This document shows, piece by piece, positions 14,547 to 23,128 of a stretch of 64,000 bases of DNA (positions within the stretch are counted from its first letter, which is position 1; every line of letters starts with the position of its first letter). The position numbers and the translations under genes are program-made. Source of the stretch: an uncultured Gammaproteobacteria bacterium (GTDB lineage: Bacteria; Pseudomonadota; Gammaproteobacteria; Pseudomonadales; Azotimanducaceae). Location: the NCBI GenBank assembly GCA_913050035.1, contig CAJXAC010000001.1, positions 34,975-98,974 of the forward strand. Reading direction: 5' to 3'. The notes below the pieces were generated by a model. That model was not told the DNA's origin. It saw only the letters and a list, made by a program, of their open reading frames with translations, and did not search any database.

Positions 14547-17005
14547 ATCATCCCTTTAGTGCGGGCGCGATAGCGGAGGCCGAGGCTTTGGTCGCCCAGA
14601 TGACCTTGGCGGAAAAAGCTGATTTTTGTTCCGGTCAAGATTTTTGGCACTTGGCCGATTTGCCGCGCTTGGGAATCGATAAAATAATGGTTACTGATGG
14701 TCCGCATGGGCTGCGAAAACAGGCGCAGGAGGCGGATCACCTCGGTGCTCATCGTAGTGTTGCAGCTACATGCTTTCCTACGGCATCGGCGCTAGCCAGC
14801 TCTTGGGATGTAGAGCTTGTTGAACGCGTTGGCGAGGCATTAGGTCAAACTTGTGTGGACGAGGATGTCAGTGTGTTGCTGGGTCCAGGCCTTAATATCA
14901 AGCGTAATCCACTGTGTGGGCGAAATTTTGAATACTTCTCAGAAGACCCGTTTCTGAACGGCCACATTGCGGGCAGTCTGGTGCGCGGTATTCAGTCCCA
15001 AGGGGTGGGTGCCTGCCTCAAGCACTTTGCTGTGAATAACCAAGAACGTGGGCGCATGTATATGGATGCAGTGGTTGATGATCGAACCCTGCGTGAGATC
15101 TATCTAAAGGGTTTTGAAATAGCGGTAAAGACCGCGAGGCCATGGACGGTGATGTGCGCATACAACCGTCTGAATGGCGTCTACTGCAGTGAACATGACT
15201 GGTTATTGAATCAGGTGCTGCGTGAAGAGTGGGGTTTTGATGGGTTGGTAATGACTGATTGGGGCGCTGCCAATGACCGCGTGCTTGGTGTTAAGAGTGG
15301 TCTCGATTTAGAAATGCCCAACAGCGGCGGCATAACGGATAAGTTGGTGGCGGGTGCTGTGGCGGCAGGGGAGTTAGATGAGGCCATATTGGATCAGGTA
15401 GTTGCTCGTAATGTAGCTTTGAGTCTGTCCGCGCAAGACCGACAAAAGCCATCGATGGCGGCGGACTCTATAAGTCAGCATGAACTTGCTCGAGACACGG
15501 CTGCCCAATGCTGTGTGTTGTTGAAGAACAACGAGCAAATATTGCCGCTGGCGGCTGGACAAGAGCTTGCGCTGATCGGTGCCTTTGCAGAAAAACCAAG
15601 GTTTCAGGGTGCCGGAAGCTCCCAAGTCCGCCCAACTCAGATTGATACTTTGGCGGCGGCTTTGGCAGAGTACACAGAATCGGTGACCTATGCCGCCGGT
15701 TATGACCCTATTCATAGTGAACCCGATAAGGACCTTATCGACGAAGCAGTGCGGGCTGCCAGTGCCGCAGAAGTGGCCATAGTTTTTGCGGGATTACCCG
15801 GTATATACGAATCCGAAGGCTTCGACCGTGAACATATGCGATTACCTGCGCAACACGATGCATTGATTGAAGCAGTGGCGGCGGTTAATCCGCGCACGGT
15901 AGTTGTGCTGGCCAATGGCGCGCCGGTAGAAATGCCGTGGGTGGAGCAGGTCAGTGCAATATTAGAGACTTATCTTGGCGGGCAAGCTGCTGGGGGTGGG
16001 ATCGCTGATGTATTGATGGGTAAGCGCAATCCCAGTGGCAAGTTGGCTGAAACCTTCGCTGAACAGTTGGCAGACATTCCGTCGCAACCCTGGTTTCCCG
16101 GTGCCCACCGGCAAATGCAATACCGAGAGGGTCTATACATTGGCTATCGCTATTTCGATACTGCCCGCAGGTCGGTATTGTTTCCCTTCGGCCACGGTCT
16201 GAGCTATAGCCGCTTTGAAATCCCTCGGGCGACTCTGTCAAACGACACACTCACGGCTCAGGGTAGCGTTAAGTTAACGGTAGAAGTGCAAAATACCGGG
16301 ACTATGGCAGGGGCCGAGGTCGTACAGGTCTATCGTCATAGTAAGAACAGCACTGTGCACCGCCCTGAACAGGAGCTCTGCGGCTTTGCCAAACTGTACT
16401 TAGAAGCAGGTGCTACGGGGTCGGTGGAAATTCAATTGTTGGCCGACAGTTTTCAAATTTTCGACCACGGCACCCAAAGTTGGGTGTTAGAGGCCGGTGC
16501 AGTAGAGTTGCGCATTGGTGTATCCAGCCGCGATATCCGGCTTACGAAAATGCTCAATATAGCGTCAGTTGATGTGCCCAGCGATTTGGCCGCCGGCGTA
16601 CCCGGTCCGGAATTTCTGCCCGCTGATACGCCTGTCGGTATAGCAGTATCAGACCTAACCTTTGCGCAAATGCTGAATGCCCCGATTCCGGCACCCGAGA
16701 GCCCACGCCCTTTCCATCGCAATTCCTCGGTGGGCGAATTAGGTGCCACATGGCTGGGTGCAAAACTACAGACAAAGCTTACTGATGCTTTCCTAGGCGG
16801 CATGGGCTTGGAAAAAGCCGATCAGACGACGCGTAAGATGTTCACCGAGATGGCAGAAAATATGCCTTTGCGTGCGATCGTGCTGTTTCAGCGTGGCAAG
16901 ATCAGCTTTGCACAGCTTGACTGCCTTCTGGCGCTATTAAATGGCCGTTACTTTGCGGCTTTGCGGCAGGCTTTGAGCCTCTGGCGCAGAGGTGCCGGCA
17001 GTTGA
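14543..17005 (+). CDS. Glycoside hydrolase family 3 (beta-glucosidase-like), 820 aa
   Basis: The order is that of GH3 beta-glucosidases: an N-terminal TIM-barrel (MTLAEKADF; VTDGPHGLR; RNPLCGRNFEYFSEDP; KHFAVNNQE), with the nucleophile in V-M-T-D-W-G, Asp239. An alpha/beta sandwich domain follows (LIGAFAEKPRFQGAGSSQV; GLPGIYESEGFDRE), then a fibronectin-III-like domain (VQNTGTMAGAEVVQVY). About 150 further residues at the end (RNSSVGELGATWLG onward) are not a usual GH3 part and recall short C-terminal regions of some bacterial relatives. There is no signal peptide, so it should act in the cytoplasm on an imported glycoside, releasing beta-linked sugar. It overlaps the acyl-CoA dehydrogenase gene by four bases, an uncommon pairing that may reflect breakdown of a glycosylated, acyl-chain-bearing compound. 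Confidence 0.92.
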   Translation: MNHPFSAGAIAEAEALVAQMTLAEKADFCSGQDFWHLADLPRLGIDKIMVTDGPHGLRKQAQEADHLGAHRSVAATCFPTASALASSWDVELVERVGEALGQTCVDEDVSVLLGPGLNIKRNPLCGRNFEYFSEDPFLNGHIAGSLVRGIQSQGVGACLKHFAVNNQERGRMYMDAVVDDRTLREIYLKGFEIAVKTARPWTVMCAYNRLNGVYCSEHDWLLNQVLREEWGFDGLVMTDWGAANDRVLGVKSGLDLEMPNSGGITDKLVAGAVAAGELDEAILDQVVARNVALSLSAQDRQKPSMAADSISQHELARDTAAQCCVLLKNNEQILPLAAGQELALIGAFAEKPRFQGAGSSQVRPTQIDTLAAALAEYTESVTYAAGYDPIHSEPDKDLIDEAVRAASAAEVAIVFAGLPGIYESEGFDREHMRLPAQHDALIEAVAAVNPRTVVVLANGAPVEMPWVEQVSAILETYLGGQAAGGGIADVLMGKRNPSGKLAETFAEQLADIPSQPWFPGAHRQMQYREGLYIGYRYFDTARRSVLFPFGHGLSYSRFEIPRATLSNDTLTAQGSVKLTVEVQNTGTMAGAEVVQVYRHSKNSTVHRPEQELCGFAKLYLEAGATGSVEIQLLADSFQIFDHGTQSWVLEAGAVELRIGVSSRDIRLTKMLNIASVDVPSDLAAGVPGPEFLPADTPVGIAVSDLTFAQMLNAPIPAPESPRPFHRNSSVGELGATWLGAKLQTKLTDAFLGGMGLEKADQTTRKMFTEMAENMPLRAIVLFQRGKISFAQLDCLLALLNGRYFAALRQALSLWRRGAGS

Positions 17006-17039
17006 ATACGTTTTAATCAATATCCTTGGGGAGAAAAAG

Positions 17040-18143
17040 ATGTCTGCAACTAACTATGCTGTTTCACCAGCGGATGGGCCGATTGCGGTAACTGGTGCGA
17101 GCGGTTACATCGGTTCTTGGATCGTTCAGGATTGTATGGAGCAGGGATACGAGGTGCGTGCTTGTGTCCGCGATGCCAGTAATCCTGCTAAGACCGCTCA
17201 TTTGCTGGACTTAAACAATGACGGTATGCGGGGGCAAGTGTCATTGTATGAAGCCGATCTGTTTAAGCCTGGCAGCTACGATGAAGCGTTCAGTGGCTGT
17301 GCCGCGGTTATTCACGCAGGAGCAACGGTGGGCTTCAATCGCGAGACACCCCAAGAAGTCTATGATGGCTGCTTTAAAGAGAACGCACATGTGATCGAGT
17401 CGGTGAAGCGTTCTGGCAGCGTCAAACGCTTCGTTTTCACCTCTTCTTTTGCAGCGGTAGGGCATCCGCGTCCTGAAGGATATGTCTTTACCGAAAAAGA
17501 CTGGTGTGGCGACAACGTTGAAGCATACAAGGGCCGTTGGAGCGAGGAGCAAATCGCGAAAGATCGCGACATTGCCTACGCCATGGCTAAAGCGAACACT
17601 GAAAAGCTTATTTACGCTGAAGCGGAAGCTACAGGCAGTTTTGAGGCACTGGCGATTTTACCCTTGCACGTCATAGGGCCATTGATCGCCAGCAATAACG
17701 ACCAACCCTGGAGTTGGCAAAATCACATCAGACGTATGATGCAGGGCAAACCTTATAAAGGCGGACGCGAAGGCCGTATGTTATGGAACTGTGTGGATGT
17801 GCGAGACGTCGCGCGGGCTCATCGTTTATGCATGGAAACTACCGTTGGCAGCAATGGCAGCCGCTATATTTTGGCCGCCGCAGATCGTGGCGGAGAGTTA
17901 TTTACTTGGCAGCTCCAAGCATTGCTGGAATCCTTGTATCCGATGGTTGGCGACATCGGCGGTGAGCCGATGCAAGGCGAAGCTGGCGATATTCCAGCCA
18001 AGCCAACCTACGACGCGCCGCGTGCCTATTGTCTGTTGGCCAAGCAAGAACTCGGTCTGGAGACCTTCGATCTAGAAACCACAGTCAGAGATACCGTGGA
18101 TTCATACTATGCGGTCGGCTTATTAGGTGACGCAACCGGCTGA
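17040..18143 (+). CDS. NAD-dependent epimerase/dehydratase (extended SDR), 367 aa
   Basis: ATG at 17040 follows GGGGAGAAA. The longer open frame starting in the GH3 gene is not needed. T-G-A-S-G-Y-I-G (residues 18-25) is the Rossmann dinucleotide motif, and Y-A-M-A-K (Tyr180, Lys184) is the extended-SDR catalytic pair. Its general form (VRDASNPAKTAHLLDL; AAVIHAGATVGF; FTSSFAAVG) is that of the dihydroflavonol-4-reductase / cinnamoyl-CoA-reductase-like group, which reduce ketones or act on 3-beta-hydroxy groups with NAD(P)H. It is the third gene of the acyl-CoA dehydrogenase-GH3 unit, 34 bases after GH3. The stop codon touches the stop codon of the convergent carotenoid oxygenase gene. Confidence 0.9.
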   Translation: MSATNYAVSPADGPIAVTGASGYIGSWIVQDCMEQGYEVRACVRDASNPAKTAHLLDLNNDGMRGQVSLYEADLFKPGSYDEAFSGCAAVIHAGATVGFNRETPQEVYDGCFKENAHVIESVKRSGSVKRFVFTSSFAAVGHPRPEGYVFTEKDWCGDNVEAYKGRWSEEQIAKDRDIAYAMAKANTEKLIYAEAEATGSFEALAILPLHVIGPLIASNNDQPWSWQNHIRRMMQGKPYKGGREGRMLWNCVDVRDVARAHRLCMETTVGSNGSRYILAAADRGGELFTWQLQALLESLYPMVGDIGGEPMQGEAGDIPAKPTYDAPRAYCLLAKQELGLETFDLETTVRDTVDSYYAVGLLGDATG

Positions 18144-19487
18144 CTAGATCAGATCCTGGTCTGCAATCCAGTTACCGTGGGCGCCATAGGGTACCGGGTA
18201 GGGCAGTTCGATACTGGCCACTGGGGCGGCGGAAAAATTGTCGGCATCAATAATGACGAGTTTGGACTTGTTCTTGTGCTCGTTATGCACGAGGCACAGC
18301 ACCCAGCCGTCGTTCTCGGCCTCGGAGGAAGGCACTTGAGCATAGACGGGTTCAGCGCCGCGAGTACCGTCGCCTAAAAGGTGCTCGTTACAGTGGCCGC
18401 TGGCTAAATCATACTGGTAAAGCTTTGGACCGTAGATCGGCTCTTCGCTGTTGCCCTCGCCATCCAGCGCCATGAGGTAGCCAAATTGGCTGGGTTGGCC
18501 AACAAAGCGGTCGTTGACTCGGCCAAAGTCGCCGGGGCGATCGTCAACTTTTTCCTCAGTAACCTGCCCAGTAGCCAGATTTATCTGCCAGCGATGTAGG
18601 CGTGATACTTCAGAGAAGTCGCCTGAGTCTGCGCCGAATGCGGAGTCTTGCTTGGATACGAATAGGGTAATGACATCGCCCTGTTCCCAGGCATTAACCT
18701 GATGAAAGACGTAGCATGGATTGATTTCAAACCAACGAATATCGCTCGCGCTGCCGGTACGTGGCATAACGCCGAGGCGCGCCTGATTTTCGCGCTTGAA
18801 GCGAAAGGGTATACCGCTGGCCAGAAGATCCAGATCAAAGGCCAGGGGCAGATCCATGAAAATCACGTAATTTTCGGTGATGTTGAAGTCATGCATCATC
18901 ACCATTTCTGGTAGTTCAATACCCTCTAATTGCTTTAACTTGCCGTCTGCGCCCACGCGAATGTATTGCAAAAACGGCTGTTCAAAAGAAAAGTAACTGA
19001 AAGCTAATAGTTCGCCGGTAACCGGACAGACCTTAGGGTGCGCTGTCATCGAGCAGGGCAGAGCCTCATCAAAATTTTCGCAGCCAATGGTGTTAAGTTC
19101 GCGATCTATCGCCCAAGGCCAATGAGCCTCTTCGAGACACAAGATTTTTTTATTGTGGGCCATCACATGGGTATTACCCTTGCCGCGTCGCAGATCGCCG
19201 ATACCACCCATGGGATCGGTTAGCGGATCAGTAATGTCCGGGGTCTGCACAAAGCGGTTACGGTACCATTCGGCATTACCGTTCTGCAGTCGAACGCCGT
19301 GTACCATGCCATCGCCGAGAAACCAATGATCGCCAGTCCCTGACGCAGGATTAGGCCCGGTGCGCAGATATACGCCATTTAGTTCCGGTGGAATCGTGCC
19401 TTCAACCTTGAGTTCCGCACTGGTGTGCTCTTGCTGTGTCGGCGCCCAATTGCCGCGCAAAAACCAGGCTGTGCTTTGGTCATTCAT
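18144..19487 (-). CDS. Carotenoid / lignostilbene cleavage oxygenase, 447 aa
   Basis: This is a non-haem Fe(II) carotenoid oxygenase. NGVYLRTGPNP near the N-terminus and HWFLGDGMVHGV are family landmarks. The four iron-binding His appear in TAHPKV, MMHDFNIT, CYVFHQVNAW and, near the C-terminus, PYGAHGNW. Such enzymes split a conjugated double bond with O2, in carotenoids, apocarotenals or stilbenes. ATG at 19487 has GGGGAG six bases upstream. The frame is open for ten more codons, which have no site. It lies 88 bases after the desaturase gene and is probably the last gene of a three-gene operon. No carotenoid synthesis gene is in the window, so lignostilbene-like or dietary carotenoid substrates are equally possible. 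Confidence 0.92.
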   Translation of the reverse strand: MNDQSTAWFLRGNWAPTQQEHTSAELKVEGTIPPELNGVYLRTGPNPASGTGDHWFLGDGMVHGVRLQNGNAEWYRNRFVQTPDITDPLTDPMGGIGDLRRGKGNTHVMAHNKKILCLEEAHWPWAIDRELNTIGCENFDEALPCSMTAHPKVCPVTGELLAFSYFSFEQPFLQYIRVGADGKLKQLEGIELPEMVMMHDFNITENYVIFMDLPLAFDLDLLASGIPFRFKRENQARLGVMPRTGSASDIRWFEINPCYVFHQVNAWEQGDVITLFVSKQDSAFGADSGDFSEVSRLHRWQINLATGQVTEEKVDDRPGDFGRVNDRFVGQPSQFGYLMALDGEGNSEEPIYGPKLYQYDLASGHCNEHLLGDGTRGAEPVYAQVPSSEAENDGWVLCLVHNEHKNKSKLVIIDADNFSAAPVASIELPYPVPYGAHGNWIADQDLI

Positions 19488-19575
19488 GCTCGCTCCCCAA
19501 CGATGTCTCGGTCTCATATTGATGCGATACGCGTGGGAATGCCAGTGCCTAAATGTCGTTATCAGGCGTGGTTTT

Positions 19576-20448
19576 TTACAAACTCCCCAGATCGCAGCCG
19601 CGTTTTTGCAGCATAGGTTTTAGCTCTCGATAGGCTGCGGGTGTCTTACTCAGGGGAATGTGTGGGTACAGGTGATGCACGATGTGGTACTGCATACCTA
19701 AGGACAAGAGGTTGCCTAGTCGACTTTTAAATGCCCGAGTGGCTCTATAGCGCCCCTTCTGGTTGCCCGGGTGATGCGGCGCCCAGCTCAAATAGTATTG
19801 AATGTAGGTTTCTCCAATGTGTTTTGGCAGCCACCACAGCAAGGCGGCTTCCAGTGCGTAGCCGCTCCACGCCATGGTGATTAAAAACCCAAGGTACACT
19901 AACTCATAAACCAAAGCGTCGATGATCTCATTATCCTTACCCACGCGTTGCAGCGCGTCTGTATAGCTTTGACTGGCGTTCGAGCCGGGCTGGCGCATTT
20001 TGATGCTATTAACCAAAAAATCGAAATCACTCGGTGCATGCACTGGATAATCGGGATCCAACTGCGGATCGTTGGTATGGGCGTGATGCTCCATATGGGT
20101 ATCACGTAGCACTCGATAGGGCTGCACCATAGGAATAACTGAGATATGGCCCACTAATTCATTTAGCCATCGCAGAGGTTGGCCGCGGCGAGCGATGATA
20201 TTGTGCTGGGCTTCGTGGGACGGCAGGTAACAAAGCGCGACATTAATCGAGGCAATAATGAAGCCGAGCCACAGAGGTATGATGTCAAAAAGCACCAGCG
20301 GCCATAGGGACAACCAAACGGCCAAATTGCAGAACGCCCAGGCCACTGCGCCCCAAGGCACTATGCGCATGTATTTAGCGGCGATTTGGCGCTCCACTTC
20401 ATCCAAAGCGGCGGTATCGCTGGTTTCGGAGTATTCAATTTCGCTCAT
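19576..20448 (-). CDS. Fatty acid desaturase / carotenoid-modifying di-iron membrane enzyme, 290 aa
   Basis: This is a membrane di-iron oxygenase of the FA_desaturase superfamily. The three His boxes are H-E-A-Q-H near residue 78, H-M-E-H-H near 118 and, toward the C-terminus, H-I-V-H-H-L-Y-P-H. Hydrophobic segments between them fit the usual four membrane passes. Members desaturate fatty acyl chains or hydroxylate/ketolate beta-ring carotenoids. The neighbouring carotenoid oxygenase makes the second role attractive, but sequence alone does not decide. The ATG at 20448 lies in a four-base overlap (ATGA) with the small membrane protein gene upstream. Earlier in-frame starts would lie inside that gene. 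Confidence 0.88.
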   Translation of the reverse strand: MSEIEYSETSDTAALDEVERQIAAKYMRIVPWGAVAWAFCNLAVWLSLWPLVLFDIIPLWLGFIIASINVALCYLPSHEAQHNIIARRGQPLRWLNELVGHISVIPMVQPYRVLRDTHMEHHAHTNDPQLDPDYPVHAPSDFDFLVNSIKMRQPGSNASQSYTDALQRVGKDNEIIDALVYELVYLGFLITMAWSGYALEAALLWWLPKHIGETYIQYYLSWAPHHPGNQKGRYRATRAFKSRLGNLLSLGMQYHIVHHLYPHIPLSKTPAAYRELKPMLQKRGCDLGSL

Positions 20449-20639
20449 GGCTTTATCCAAAACCAAGAGCCACGTATTTGCGCCGCTAATCCCAAACCGC
20501 CGCCGACGATAATACCTATCCACAGCGGGTTAATATCGGCTGTAGACACACCAAGGGCGACCAGAGATTGCGCGATTAGGGGCGCTAAAAATGCTATTCC
20601 AAAGACCAGTGGCGAGAACAATAAACCCAGCAGTTTCAT
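20445..20639 (-). CDS. Small two-segment membrane protein, 64 aa
   Basis: I do not recognise the family. The sequence MKLLGLLFSPLVFGIAFLAP starts a first hydrophobic segment (about 4-28). A second (about 36-54) contains GIIVGGGLGLA, and the protein ends in a short W-F-W-I-K-P tail. ATG at 20639 is chosen over a frame extension of 16 codons that begins with a hydrophilic, Cys/His-containing stretch. It overlaps the desaturase start by four bases, so the two are translationally coupled. It could be an accessory or stabilising subunit of that membrane enzyme (inference). Confidence 0.65.
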   Translation of the reverse strand: MKLLGLLFSPLVFGIAFLAPLIAQSLVALGVSTADINPLWIGIIVGGGLGLAAQIRGSWFWIKP

Positions 20640-20737
20640 ATGGTAGATGCCTTTGTGGCAGAGCGTTGCGGGATAGTATAGGTTCAAGGTCTACGGCTTG
20701 CCAATAATGAAAGCTGGGGTAGCTGAGGAAATATGCG

Positions 20738-21034
20738 ATGAAATTGCTTGATGCGCGTTGGTTTCGAGTGCTGGCGATTTTCGTCTTGTTGTTGGTGCTA
20801 TTGGGCTTAAACCTGAACCGGTTAATCGTGTTGATCGATAAACGCTATTACGAGCCCACCTATCGCGGCTGTATCACCGTTATGGGGTGGATCGCAGAGG
20901 ACGTGACTCAGTTAGAGCGGCAAATCGTGTGCAACATTACTATGGTAAGGATCATCGCGGATGCTGAAAGAGCGCTGGCCGCAGAGGCTACACCTGGCGA
21001 TGAAAAAGACCCTTCAGCGCAACTGGGGCAATAG
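20738..21034 (+). CDS. Small single-pass membrane protein, 98 aa
   Basis: ATG follows GAGGAA at 20724-20729. One strong hydrophobic segment (residues about 9-32: VLAIFVLLLVLLGLNLNRL) is followed by a hydrophilic 65-residue region containing two Cys (Y-R-G-C-I-T and Q-I-V-C-N), which could form a disulfide if periplasmic, and a charged C-terminus. I do not recognise a family. It diverges from the desaturase operon across 98 bases. The last codons fall in a run of imperfect 38-base repeats. Confidence 0.55.
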   Translation: MKLLDARWFRVLAIFVLLLVLLGLNLNRLIVLIDKRYYEPTYRGCITVMGWIAEDVTQLERQIVCNITMVRIIADAERALAAEATPGDEKDPSAQLGQ

Positions 21035-21098
21035 CCGGGAAACAGAAGCCTTCAGCGTAATTTGGACGACTTCCGGCAATAAAGAGCCTTCAGGGTAA
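21011..21098 (+). repeat. Imperfect 38-base tandem repeat, three copies
   Basis: The heptamer CCTTCAG begins at 21011, 21049 and 21087, exactly 38 bases apart, followed by GCGCAA, GCGTAA and GGTAA. Copies one and two agree at about 60 percent of positions; the third is clear only over its first 12 bases. The array spans the stop codon of the small membrane protein gene and the space before the flavoprotein gene's 3' end. Function is unknown. Confidence 0.4.
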
Positions 21099-21125
21099 TC
21101 GTGTGGTTACTTGTCAATTGAAACT

Positions 21126-22058
21126 CTAATGGCGACCGGAATTTAGCAACATTTTGGCAAGGGCCTCGCCACTTAAGTAAGCGCCTTCAGCACCGATCCC
21201 TAAACACCAATCGCCGGCCACAGCCAGGCCCAGATCAGAGTCAAACAAGTAAGGGCGCCCCAGAGCGCGGCCGGTATGTGCGTATCGCCACCTATGAACT
21301 GCGCAGTGTAAGAGTTGTCCCATATCAGTGGTGATGTCTTGCAATGATGCCATCAAAGCTGCTTGCACATCGGTAGGGTTATCCTCCTCATGCTTTTGAC
21401 TCCAGGCCACCGCAGCTTCGACCACGTAATGGTAGTCTTCTGGGCCAAGTGCGCGCTCTGGTTTTGAATGCTCGGCGCTTACACGGCGAATCACATCATG
21501 GGTCGGGCGCAGTTCTTGGGTGGTGATTATTGGCAAGGCGGTGACCAGCATCATCACCCATGCCGGTGTCATGTGCACATCCGCCAATGCCTTTATTATT
21601 GGCGTATCCAGAGTTTTGATAAGGGCTTGAGTTTGTGGACATGGTGCAGTGATAACTAATTTGGCATAAGGACCATGCTCGCTGCCATGCTGGTCAATGA
21701 GGGACCATCCCCTGGCGCGCCGCTCGATTGACTGGATCTGACAGCCGCGTTGAATGTTCAGCGGCTCAGCAAGTTCTTTAGCCAGCTGATTAACGCCAAG
21801 TTCCGGTAGGTAGTGTCGGGCATTGTTGTCGCAATCCCAATCGTGATATGAATGAATTCTCTCGCACCACTGCGCAGTCTCGCCGTGCAAACTGGGTGCG
21901 CCATGATCGAAGCGCCATTGCTCATGGCGTCGTGTTGCAAGACGGCCACCGACGCCGCGGCCCTTATCAAAAAGTTCAACGGTGATCCCTGCAGGCCGCA
22001 AAACTTCAGCGCAGCGAAGGCCGCAAATACCAGCGCCAATGATGGCGAGATCGGACAT
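21126..22058 (-). CDS. Renalase-like NAD(P)/FAD-dependent amine-oxidase-type flavoprotein, 310 aa
   Basis: The N-terminal I-I-G-A-G-I-C-G-L-R dinucleotide motif is followed by VELFDKGRGVGGRLATRR, the second FAD signature found in renalase and related amine-oxidase-type flavoproteins. RFDHGAPSLHGE follows, as in that group. The C-terminal LGLAVAGDWCLGIGAEGAYLSG is the closing FAD-contacting segment. Length is normal for bacterial renalases, which oxidise isomeric forms of dihydronicotinamide cofactors, although many members are untested. The ATG at 22058 begins exactly at the flavin motif; the longer frame adds nothing recognisable. The gene stands alone between a repeat region and a divergent GNAT gene. 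Confidence 0.85.
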   Translation of the reverse strand: MSDLAIIGAGICGLRCAEVLRPAGITVELFDKGRGVGGRLATRRHEQWRFDHGAPSLHGETAQWCERIHSYHDWDCDNNARHYLPELGVNQLAKELAEPLNIQRGCQIQSIERRARGWSLIDQHGSEHGPYAKLVITAPCPQTQALIKTLDTPIIKALADVHMTPAWVMMLVTALPIITTQELRPTHDVIRRVSAEHSKPERALGPEDYHYVVEAAVAWSQKHEEDNPTDVQAALMASLQDITTDMGQLLHCAVHRWRYAHTGRALGRPYLFDSDLGLAVAGDWCLGIGAEGAYLSGEALAKMLLNSGRH

Positions 22059-22212
22059 GGAGCAATCCACAAGTTGTGAGGGCGATACTGTATACAAAAG
22101 GGGGTCAAAGGTTTGTGACGACCACGTTGTCGATTTTGTGTCTGAGTTCCCGTTATTAAAGGCGTTTTAGCGGTTGATAAACTAGTGCGAAAGCCTATAG
22201 GAACTAGACGAT

Positions 22213-22710
22213 TTGTTATCATTTATGACCGCGCAGCCGAGCGATTTGAACACAGTGAATGGGTTGATCCTTGATGCGATTGGTGTATGGCCGATTTCGG
22301 CGCGGCTGAGTCGTCTTGTAGCCTTGCCGCTGAGGTATGATGCTGTTGATTTTCAAGATTTTGAAATGGTCTTGTGTTATAAAGCCGCCGCGGAATTCGG
22401 GGTTGCGATATGGCAGCCGGACGCATCAATACAGGGGGACGATTACAACCAAGCAGCATTACTGCACGGGTTGTATGTTGCACCCAGTGCGCAAGATCAA
22501 GGCATCGGTCGGGCGCTAGTAAAAGAGATTGCGCAGCGAGCCAGCCGGTGCCAAAGAGACACTTTATATGTGCGTGCTGAACGGTTCGCCGTAGAGTTCT
22601 TTAGGCGCGTAGGCTGTCGTCAGTTGAGTTCGCATGAAGGCCCTGAAGCGGGCGCCCAGGCTTACCCTCATCGTTTCGTGATGAAGGTGGCCGATGCGGT
22701 TAGCGCTTAG
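22213..22710 (+). CDS. GNAT family N-acetyltransferase, 165 aa
   Basis: A GNAT fold is indicated by GLYVAPSAQDQGIGRALVKEI (about residues 90-110), which contains the acetyl-CoA pyrophosphate-binding Q-x-x-G-I-G-R-A, and by VRAERFAVEFFRRVGCR near the C-terminus (motif B). The start is uncertain. TTG at 22213 has AGGAA at 22198-22202 and gives the usual first strand (L-S-F-M-T-A-Q-P-S-D-L), while ATG at 22225 gives 161 residues but no ribosome site. The protein or small molecule acetylated is not predictable. It is followed at 22713 by a promoter for the cytochrome genes, so it is probably transcribed separately. Confidence 0.82.
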   Translation: MLSFMTAQPSDLNTVNGLILDAIGVWPISARLSRLVALPLRYDAVDFQDFEMVLCYKAAAEFGVAIWQPDASIQGDDYNQAALLHGLYVAPSAQDQGIGRALVKEIAQRASRCQRDTLYVRAERFAVEFFRRVGCRQLSSHEGPEAGAQAYPHRFVMKVADAVSA

Positions 22711-22712
22711 CG

Positions 22713-22740
22713 TTACCACGGGATTGTGCTTTGCTATAAA
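22713..22740 (+). promoter_or_regulatory. Predicted sigma70-like promoter of the cytochrome c cluster
   Basis: TTACCA (22713-22718) and TATAAA (22735-22740) are 16 bases apart. The -10 matches five of six consensus bases. Initiation would give a leader of about 30 bases to the ATG at 22779. It was read by eye. Confidence 0.42.
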
Positions 22741-22778
22741 GCGCTGAAGAAAAAAATAACTCTGAGGAAAACAAGAAG

Positions 22779-23120
22779 ATGGCAAAGAGTGGCCGTAGTG
22801 GTCTGAAGAAAAACCTGTTTGCAGTCTGTGCTGTAGTGGCGTACGCGCTTATTGGGTCTGCATCTGGGGCCTGGGCAGACGAAGAAGGTGCAGAATTGGC
22901 ATGGAAGTATCACTGTGTAACTTGTCATGGAGACACCGGCGTAGCAAGCTCCGATCGCTATCCGAATATTGCCGGCCAAAACGTGGGCTACTTGGTAAGC
23001 CGCCTGAACTATTTTCGCGAAGGCCAAGAGCCGGGCAATCAAATGAATGCTCAGGCAGTTCTTCTGAGCGATGAAGATATACAAAGGTTGGCTGAATATT
23101 TCAGCCGCCAAGCGAATTGA
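22779..23120 (+). CDS. Monohaem class I cytochrome c, periplasmic, 113 aa
   Basis: A signal peptide (basic start, hydrophobic 11-30, cleavage near GAWA-DE) is followed by one haem-binding C-V-T-C-H near residues 46-50. PNIAGQNVGYL follows, and a likely axial Met lies in PGNQMNAQA. SDEDIQRLAEYF is the usual C-terminal helix. It resembles small c5/c553-type electron carriers. Haem would be attached by the ccm system encoded at 47.6-54.6 kb. The next cytochrome gene starts eight bases after the stop, and an octahaem protein follows, so this is probably a mobile electron shuttle for that set. Confidence 0.9.
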   Translation: MAKSGRSGLKKNLFAVCAVVAYALIGSASGAWADEEGAELAWKYHCVTCHGDTGVASSDRYPNIAGQNVGYLVSRLNYFREGQEPGNQMNAQAVLLSDEDIQRLAEYFSRQAN

Positions 23121-23128
23121 GGTTGGCT

